Assembly (NCBI GenBank): GCA_029706075.1
Contig: JAINUG010000177.1
Location: forward strand, 372,001 to 436,000
Direction: 5' to 3'
From: Aldrovandia affinis
Lineage: Eukaryota > Chordata > Actinopteri > Notacanthiformes > Halosauridae
DNA: 64,000 nucleotides
Every line of letters begins with the position of its first letter. The stretch's first letter is position 1. Positions 58,601-64,000 of this stretch are shown here, one piece after another. The notes beneath the pieces were generated by a model. That model searched no databases. It was given only the letters and a program-made list of their open reading frames with translations, and was not told where the DNA came from. The translations under genes were made by a program, and so were the position numbers.

Positions 58601-60847
58601 CCCATCAATTACATCCTCATCAATGAGACATCCTGCATCCACACCACAGCAATTGACAGGAAATGACATGTTATCGCACCAAAGCATATTTTGTGACACG
58701 AAGGCTTACTTAAAGGGTGTAGGAAATGGGTTTGCATTGTGTCTACTCTTCTAAAGGATAAATGTTCCATTTAACTAGCTCCATGTTTGCTATTTTTAAG
58801 TTTGATATGTGAATAAATGAATGAAAGCTTGCATAATCAGTTCTATACGGTCAATGTGTCATTGCTCTGTGACTAATAAAGTTTATTCACTGTGTGAGTA
58901 ACTTGTCCAATAGAATTTCATTTCCTGAATAGAATGTCATTTCCTGAAAGGTTGCTTTTTTGGGAACAAAATATTATTTTATGACGTCAACGATACTCAA
59001 TACATTATATAATTAAATCTATTTGATTACTCATCCATTGCAGCTTGCATTTACCAAAATGTCCTGAATGGCAGAGAGAAGGGAAAAAGAACTAAACCAA
59101 GCTGCAATCAGCTGAAACACAGTGCAAGAAACTAAAAACTGCATCTATATAAATACTATAAAAAGTATTTATGCTAACAGAAAGAATACTTACTATACAC
59201 ATGTACATTATGCATGGGGAAGGGATCAGTCTCCAGCTGAATGCATTCTGCTGCCTGGGATAAGGCATATAATAATAATATTCCTTCTCAAATGATGGAA
59301 CAGATTAGACGTATTCCCGTCTTCTGCCGGGACCGCTTTGTTAGAATATTTGCAGAGCACGTTTCCTTTCTGGTCTTTGTCAACTCATTTATAACCAAAG
59401 TAACCCTTTCTTAGGGACTAAACTCAGTTTGTCTTCAATCTTGTTGTCAACGTTTGGTCTGGGCCTACCCTAGTTAGTGGGTTTACTGACTGAATAAATT
59501 CACCCCATGCTTCGCTAGCTCCAAGTTTGGCATTTTGATGATTCTTCCCTCTGGCTTCACGACAGTGAAGTTGCGCTTCATATCAAGGCTGGCTGTGATT
59601 GGCTGTGTTGCTGTGTTGTGAGTTGCGGATGGAAAAAGGCCAAAATGAATGCAGGAATTATTCTCCTCTACGCAACAATGTTATAGCCTAACCGCAATCA
59701 TCGACGTTTGTACATTTGCCGCGGTTTACCATCGAAATTACGACAACGGTGTAAAATTCAGTTATCGCCCAGCTCTAATGCACGCAGTTCTTGTTGCTTT
59801 AAGACGTGTTGTTTTTGTTGACACTGTCAAGGGAAGAAAATGCTGTCTGTGCGGACGCATTACAAGGTCATCAAATCTGACCAGCCATTTACAAGTATAG
59901 CACAGTACAACGAGTATGCAAAAGAATGTTACAATAAAAGCTGTTCCATACATTTGTATGATTGAATTTGTGCTCATTGAAAAGTATAACGAAGGGCATT
60001 TTTTTATTTTTTTTGCCAGGGCACAAATGGGACAATAAATAATCGCTATCAGTATTGACCGATTGTGTTATTTGAATTATTGGTATCGGTATCGATCCAG
60101 AATGTTCATATCCGTGCGTCCCTAGTGCCCTGGCAGCATAAGCTGTGTCCCCTCTCCTCTCGAGGTCAATAAGAGCTACAGTACAGGTACCTGAGTGAAT
60201 CCCAGTGATGAAGCGGCCAATGATGACCATTTCCAGGGAGCCACAGCTCCTGCTGGCACCCATGAGCCCTCCCCCAATGAAGACCAGCACAGTGGAGTTC
60301 ACCAGAGTCCCTTTCCTGCAAAGGCACCCAGAGTCATGTACATCCGTGTACAGGTCATAGTCTATTAAAAACCAGAGATAGTTTATGGACAGGGAAGGAG
60401 GGAATTAACACAGGAATAAAAAGGATTGATCTTCCGTGACTGAATCAATGTGTAAAACTACCAAGACTCCATGAGCCATTCTATCACATAATAAATCTTA
60501 AGGGAGAGGCAAACTTTATTATCAGATTTGATTTCAACACCACGTACAGTTAACTCCTGAATTGTAAAAAAGAAATGGTCTGAGGTCATTGTGTAGACAA
60601 ATACAATAAATCATTCTTTCATATACAATTCTTGAGTCCAGTACTCATCAAAACAAAGTGATGTCCAAACCGCAAAAAGGCCTGAGTGACGGAACAATAA
60701 CTTTTACTCAAATGTTTTATCCAAGTGGGTCAATACAGAACCATTACAGCCAAGCCAAAGGCCTAGATTCAATCAACACTTCCCTAACTTTGACTCACAA
60801 TTAAATTCAAAATGTCCTTATTTTTCTTCACAAACACAGTTTTGTAT

Positions 60848-60889
<42 letters not shown>

Positions 60890-61697
60890 ACACGCACACA
60901 CGCACACACGCACACATTTCTACACCACGGCATGGTTAAATACTCGATTCTGATTGGTTAAGGTGATGTCACAGGGGGATCCATTATTTTTTGATCTCAG
61001 ACATGCTAGGCTATCCGGGTCTCAAGATTTTTCACATGAAAATGTCAAGCCACCCACCACTGAACTGAACATTAGGCTCCCGACAATGAAAATACACTTC
61101 ATTCAATGGAAGTAGTCCGATGCGCAATCAGCAACACCTTGGTGCCACCATTTATTCTTTTGCAGTCGACATACTTGTCTAATTTTGTGAATAAATGTAT
61201 TTCTAACATAACTCACAGATTATCTATTAATTAATTTGGCAAGTAGCCATGGTATAAGCGGGATAATGTACTGCAGACAAGCTGGCTGTTGAAAACAACA
61301 GCACTTCAGGGTGATAACACTTCACATCAGGGCCACAGCACCCTGTCGTGCTCTTATTTTCAACAGCCAACTTGTCCACAGCACATTACCCCTTACACAT
61401 ATACAAAGTTGAGGAGTTCACCAAAACATTTACCCGCCAAACTGTTTGTTAAGAGAATTTGTTTTGGCATTTATTCGTCAGTCAATGTGAAGGACAAACG
61501 TTTATTTATTTCAGGCCAAAAGGGCCTTTGCCTCACCTCCCAAACTTAGTGACGAGGGTTCCCACCATAAAAGATCCAACCAGGCCACCGATGGCGAAGA
61601 CGGACACGGTGAGCGAGTACATGAGGGTGAGCTCTTCCTCATTCAGGCCCGTGCGATTTCGACTCACAACTGTCCGGTTGTAGAATCTTTTTATATC
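49375..61697 (-). CDS. slc2a15: slc2a15-like facilitative sugar transporter, exons 3 to 12 (5' end outside window)
   Basis: Class II GLUT-family membrane carrier of the major facilitator superfamily. Ten exons join in frame to 466 codons plus TAG: 61697-61537, 60315-60191, 58547-58402, 57808-57676, 56845-56658, 55637-55527, 53229-53128, 52334-52259, 50563-50436, 49605-49375. Family marks: loop-1 N-glycosylation sites (YNRT, RNRT), KFGRK after TM2, GRF after TM4, PESPRYLL after TM6, QLSGIDA in TM7, ERLGRR after TM8, GPAGVP in TM10 and PETKNKTF after TM12. Full-length members have about 500-530 residues, so roughly 40-60 N-terminal residues with TM1 are missing beyond 64000. Linkage to fgf8 and class II features favour slc2a15 (a or b); slc2a11-like is the alternative. 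Family knowledge links slc2a15b to pigment cells in medaka; the substrate is not known to me. Confidence 0.85.
49705..50045. repeat. Interspersed repeat in slc2a15 intron 11
   Basis: Contains GTATATAGCACCTTTCATAG and, further right, GTTCCAGAGTTTCGGTGTAT and GCACGAGCTGGCACG. This is a common fish interspersed-repeat layout, recognised by memory. It sits between exons 11 and 12. Confidence 0.55.
50436..50563 (-). CDS. slc2a15: slc2a15 exon 11 (TM10-TM11)
   Basis: 128 nt, a typical GLUT exon length. Acceptor TTTACCCAG, donor GTGAGA. Codes [20 protein letters not shown] and [17 protein letters not shown]. Phe replaces the Trp found in GLUT1 after GPxxxP. Confidence 0.96.
50647..50706 (-). repeat. 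Retroposon tail fragment
   Basis: ATTTACATTTTACATTTTAA, then GCATTTAGCAGACGCTCTTA and TCCAGAGCGACTTACAA: the complement of the fish retroposon tail, without a tRNA head. Confidence 0.85.
51230..52000. promoter_or_regulatory. Candidate enhancer cluster in slc2a15 intron 10
   Basis: About 770 bp of dense, repeat-free noncoding sequence inside the intron between exons 10 and 11. It holds many TAATTA/TAATTG homeodomain-type cores (AATCGTAATTAAAGACGTAA), two Sox-type sites facing each other (TTCATTGTTCG and GAACAATGAGG), GGCAAATGAATAAAG and TGTCAAATGAGATTGG. It reads quite unlike the SINE-laden introns around it. The likely target is fgf8. Conservation inferred, not measured. Confidence 0.45.
52259..52334 (-). 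CDS. slc2a15: slc2a15 exon 10 (TM10)
   Basis: 76 nt, acceptor GACTGCAG, donor GTAGGT. Codes [16 protein letters not shown] and IIAGFCIGP. With the next exon it forms GPAGVP, the class II version of the GPGPIP motif. Confidence 0.95.
52797..52951. mobile_element. Palindromic MITE
   Basis: GGGTGTCCAATCTTATCCGA at the left pairs with TCAGATAAGATTGAACACCC at the right, and the inner TGCAGGCTTTT pairs with AAAAGCCTGCA. The whole element folds into one hairpin. I recognise it as a common fish nonautonomous DNA transposon. It sits in slc2a15 intron 9. Confidence 0.85.
53128..53229 (-). CDS. slc2a15: slc2a15 exon 9 (GRR loop, TM9)
   Basis: 102 nt, acceptor ATACCCAG, donor GTATGT. Codes [19 protein letters not shown] and [15 protein letters not shown]. 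The GRR motif is intact. Confidence 0.96.
53230..55526 (-). other. slc2a15: slc2a15 intron 8
   Basis: Contains the probable MITE near 53.5-53.8 kb; the rest is AT-rich with no extra exon seen. Confidence 0.7.
53525..53830. repeat. Probable MITE or DNA-transposon remnant
   Basis: GTTTCAAGAAGCAGGATTAA and TCATTACCATGGCAACACAC with CTGCTCCAGAGCAGG (short palindrome) form a pattern I associate with repeated fish DNA transposons. Ends not defined. Confidence 0.45.
55527..55637 (-). CDS. slc2a15: slc2a15 exon 8 (TM7-TM8)
   Basis: 111 nt, acceptor TTCCCCCCAG, donor GTGAGT. Codes [17 protein letters not shown] and [20 protein letters not shown]. The Glu in GAIEV replaces the sugar-contacting Asn of GLUT1. 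Confidence 0.95.
55900..56040. promoter_or_regulatory. Candidate conserved noncoding element in slc2a15 intron 7
   Basis: AATCAGCCTTAATAATGACT, AAATTATCATTAAATATGCA and CAGGCAACTTAAATACACC: a homeodomain-core-rich stretch with no repeat. Short and untested. Confidence 0.25.
56658..56845 (-). CDS. slc2a15: slc2a15 exon 7 (central loop, TM7)
   Basis: 188 nt, a typical GLUT exon length. Acceptor CTCGGCAG, donor GTGAGA. Codes [20 protein letters not shown] (intracellular helices), [13 protein letters not shown] and [10 protein letters not shown] (TM7). The Asn of the usual QLSGINA is Asp here. GC-rich compared with the introns. Confidence 0.96.
57108..57160 (-). repeat. Worn retroposon tail
   Basis: CATTTACATTTACACTTTAA then GCATTTAGCTTCATGCTC: decayed form of the common tail. 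Confidence 0.5.
57369..57587 (-). mobile_element. tRNA-headed fish SINE, second family
   Basis: Read on the minus strand: head GTGTAGTGTAGGGGTTAGCG with GGTTGCAGGTCCCATTCCC (B-box region), a body with GGAAGGTACTTATCCTGAAT, and the tail TGCTCTGGATAAGAGCGTCT ending in a TAATGTAATGTAA run. It differs from the 46094 family in head and body but shares the tail. It lies in slc2a15 intron 6, beside exon 6. Confidence 0.85.
57608..57647. repeat. Short tandem repeat (CAACTGTG)n
   Basis: About four copies of an 8-9 bp unit, CAACTGTG, just downstream of the SINE and 30 bp from exon 6. Confidence 0.85.
57676..57808 (-). CDS. slc2a15: slc2a15 exon 6 (TM6, PESPR motif)
   Basis: 133 nt, acceptor TGTTCCACAG, donor GTGAGA. 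Codes [18 protein letters not shown], then [15 protein letters not shown]; the PESPR motif marks the start of the intracellular loop. Confidence 0.96.
58088..58254. mobile_element. Nonautonomous Tc1-like MITE with TA target
   Basis: Begins CAGGTAACTGCCAAAATAAA and ends in the near complement TTTTATTTTGTCAGTTCCCTG, with TA on both sides (58086-58087 and 58255-58256). The ends match those of the relic pair at 17125-17922, so it is an internally deleted relative, 167 bp, in slc2a15 intron 5. Confidence 0.9.
58402..58547 (-). CDS. slc2a15: slc2a15 exon 5 (TM4-TM5)
   Basis: 146 nt, acceptor TGTCCTGCAG, donor GTACCG. Codes [16 protein letters not shown], then [20 protein letters not shown] (TM5). 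The Ser in IPSIF stands where GLUT1 and GLUT5 have the sugar-contacting Gln. Confidence 0.95.
58548..60190 (-). other. slc2a15: slc2a15 intron 4
   Basis: A 1.6-kb intron, AT-rich. An 83-codon plus-strand frame at 59649-59900 has no recognised domain. No extra exon seen. Confidence 0.7.
60191..60315 (-). CDS. slc2a15: slc2a15 exon 4 (TM3-TM4)
   Basis: 125 nt, acceptor CCTTTGCAG, donor GTACCT. Completes the Arg of KFGR, then [19 protein letters not shown] (TM3) and [14 protein letters not shown] (TM4), including the conserved GR pair. Confidence 0.95.
60850..60916. repeat. CA microsatellite
   Basis: ACAC run with some CGCACACA variants, in slc2a15 intron 3. Confidence 0.95.
61537..61697 (-). 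CDS. slc2a15: slc2a15 exon 3 (loop 1, TM2)
   Basis: 161 nt, acceptor CTCCCGCAG, donor GTGAGG. Codes [11 protein letters not shown], two N-glycosylation sequons, then [20 protein letters not shown] (TM2) and the start of KFGR. First exon seen; the preceding exon with the GSSFQYGYN-type TM1 is not in the window. Confidence 0.93.
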
Positions 61698-64000
61698 CTG
61701 CGGGAGGACAAAATGGGCATCACTTGTAAAAGAATGACAAGACTTATGAGTTTCGTGGCCAGAAGAGCAGACAGTGTTGCACTGATAGCTAATGCATATA
61801 AACCCTTATGATTAAATCCACTACAATGTTATGCTTGGTGTCTGTATGCACACATGCTTTGAAACAGTTGGTTAATGCAATCATGACTAAAATAGCTGCA
61901 ATTCAGGTCATAATAGGTCAGGAGAGAAATTAATTAACTCAATTGAGTGACAAAGTGATTGGACATACTTAAAACTACAGAATGTATTAAATTAGTTGAT
62001 AAATGGCTACCCATTTTTGATGCATTTCATTTGCTCTCATTAAAGTACATGTTGACACATGCCAGACAGCAGCCAGTGACAGATAGACAATAAGAGTCAA
62101 TAACACGTGAGTATAATTTAATCAGTTTATTACTCAGTCGTTGTTGGTAGTGATAAACTGATCCCAGATTTAAACAAAAATGAAATGTACCTTTATATCT
62201 GGGCATCCTTCATCCAACATTCCCAAGGAACATTCCACATGCATTTTACTCAGTAGATTCAAGTGATTTAAATTTGCCATCCAACTCTGGGAGGTTAATA
62301 TGAAAATGTTATAATCTAACGTGCGACACGGATGTGCCAACACGCAACATTTCAAATTTGATGTGATGTGTTGTTTCCACTAAATTTGCAACAGTTATTT
62401 AATATTTTTTGTCAGCTGGGTTGATGCAAGTCAGCAGTAATCGAGTCTTCTCATTGCTGACCGCCCAGAGAAAATCACACAGATTTAATATAGATTTTGA
62501 TTTTGCGTGCATGAAGGGTGGCTTCTTCGCTCCGTTTTGGTGCAAACACAGACGTGCAGCCAAACCTCACGGGACTGTCTATGCACCCCTCCCCCGCGCC
62601 CCCTCCCTTGCCATTTTTATGCCAGGAAGCAAATTTAATTCCGGAGACCCCTCCTTTTTTTATGCGCCGGCCTCTCCAAATAACTTTAGGAGGACTCAGG
62701 AGTGGCTAACATCTTAACACTTCACCTTTTCATTGGCTCATCTGACGAGCCGAACAGTTTTCCCTTTGTTGGTCTGTGGTGGAGGAATGCACCGTCTGAC
62801 ACTTTCACCGTGTGACTTATTGACAAGATGGGGGAACCGTTCCAAAGCATTCCTCAAATTATTCTCCATTACCACCAAGACTGCTATGTCATTAGTAAAA
62901 TGCTGACAGTCAACCCCCCATTTAAGACTGCCTCTGTCAAAAAGCACGTGCAGAGTGCTTCCAAGATGAAAACTATACCTTCACTTATTAGGTACATTAT
63001 GGATATCTGATTCCCTCAAAGCTATTGTCAGAGATTTTAAAAGAAACTGGGACATCCCAACTGGTATATGGGAAGTGGATTATTATCCAGTTTAATTTCA
63101 GCAGTCTTGCTCACTACGGTCTGCAATCTGCATTATGAAATTTCACTTTGCGCGAGCCTGACAGTGCAGGCTTCCAGGTCATAATGAACTCAGACTTGTA
63201 TACACCAATGGTAGCACCAGCAGGGATGGGATGAATCACTCCAGAAAACAGCACTTGGCTGTTTTTAGCATATGACTTCATAAAAGTTACCAGAAGCATC
63301 CCACTGTGAAGTGGCCTGACATAAAATAGAGCTGTTATACAACATGTGAGTGTATATATTATATATTATATGGCATTTAGCAGATGCTTTTATCCAAAGC
63401 GACTTACAGTAGTGAATGCATACATTTTTCAGTGTATGTGGTCCCAGTGGGAATTGAACCCACAACCTAAGCGTTGCCAACGCCGTGCTCTACCAACTGA
63501 GCCACACAGAACCATATATTTAATATATGTTACATACATTATATTTAAGACTTTGTCCCTTGACTGATGTTGGTAGCATGACAGTGACAATATATGACAT
63601 CTACATGTCATCATCACAGAAAAGATCAAGAGGCTACAATGACACCGAACTTCTCCACAACACAGACTATTAGGAACTGACAACAATGCAGGTGCCCTTA
63701 CAGATTAACTAAACAAAGCACACAAGGAAAAGGTGCTACTACTGAGAAAGCAGCAGAGTAATGGCAAAAATACATCTAACCTGTAGCTCAAACATTCCTC
63801 ATTTGCATAAACTGAGAAACCGCAATCTACTTGGCCTGTCGGTATCGACTGGGCTAACCAGTAGTGTCAGGTTGGCACGAACCCACCACGGCAGGCGCAA
63901 AACAAAATATTTCAAGAATGCCATTTTAATCGACTCACTAAAAGCAGCACCAAGTAGAACATCGGTACAGAGCAACTCGTGCTTTGAAAGAATAAAAGTA
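61698..64000 (-). other. slc2a15: slc2a15 intron 2 (partial, runs off the window)
   Basis: From the exon 3 acceptor to the window edge. I looked on the minus strand for the TM1 exon (SSFQYGYN-type) and found none, so the N-terminal exons lie farther right. Contents: a C/T-rich patch near 62560-62620 and a SINE at 63362-63518. Confidence 0.7.
63362..63518 (-). mobile_element. tRNA-headed fish SINE
   Basis: Complement of the 46094 family: tail GCATTTAGCAGATGCTTTTA with TCCAAAGCGACTTACAG, then GGGAATTGAACCCACAACCT (B box) and CTACCAACTGAGCCACACAG (A box). A nearly complete copy within slc2a15 intron 2. Confidence 0.9.

Noticed and set aside
63900..64000. First slc2a15 exons at the right edge (frame reading MFYLVLLL on the minus strand)
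   Set aside because: No GSSFQYGYN-type TM1 sequence and no convincing donor in the needed phase; could only be settled with sequence beyond the window.
1..64000. CRISPR arrays, bacterial operons, riboswitches, insertion sequences
   Set aside because: The DNA is vertebrate: spliced genes, fish retroposons and microsatellites. The tandem repeats seen are ordinary satellites.

Overview
This window is vertebrate nuclear DNA, almost certainly from a ray-finned (teleost) fish. The evidence is spliced genes with GT-AG introns, an AT-rich background full of CA/CT microsatellites, several copies of fish tRNA-headed SINEs ending in the GTCGCTNTGGATAAGAGCGTCTGC-type tail, a fish LINE 3' end, and Tc1-like relics. 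The species cannot be fixed from sequence alone. The SINE and Tc1 repertoire resembles what I know from salmonids, pike and basal teleosts, but that is inference.

There are two protein-coding genes, both on the minus strand. (1) fgf8, five coding exons between 4679 and 13289, is complete. It encodes a 211-residue secreted FGF8-subfamily growth factor and keeps two in-frame acceptors at exon 3, the arrangement that makes the FGF8a and FGF8b isoforms in other vertebrates. (2) A class II facilitative sugar-transporter gene of the slc2a15/slc2a11 type lies between 49375 and 61697. Ten exons are visible (466 codons plus stop). The first exon or exons, with the N-terminus and TM1, lie beyond the right edge. 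Exon borders, phases and reading frame join without a break in both genes.

Layout: 1-4678, 3' flank of fgf8, with a 21-bp minisatellite at 4.05-4.26 kb; 4.7-13.3 kb, fgf8, with a LINE tail in its last intron; 13.3-49.4 kb, a gene-poor interval between the genes with a palindromic Tc1 pair (17.1-17.9 kb), a GC-rich SINE with perfect target-site duplications (19.4-19.8 kb), a 99-bp segment duplicated 1.4 kb apart (32.1 and 33.5 kb), a compound CA minisatellite (36.5-36.9 kb) and several complex, repeat-free blocks that look like conserved noncoding elements; 49.4-61.7 kb, slc2a15, whose large intron 50.56-52.26 kb holds the most convincing enhancer-like block; 61.7-64 kb, more intron of slc2a15.

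Fgf8 and slc2a15 are neighbours in fish. Fgf8 is a classic developmental gene with long-range enhancers that sit in and around bystander genes. The most useful reading of the window is therefore a genomic regulatory block: fgf8 as target, slc2a15 as a neighbour held in place partly by enhancers in its introns. I found no sign of a wholly new biological system. The items most worth a second look are the regulatory blocks, the altered sugar-binding site of the transporter, the isoform-specific splice sites of fgf8 and a few unusual repeats. Conservation claims are inference, because no alignment could be run.
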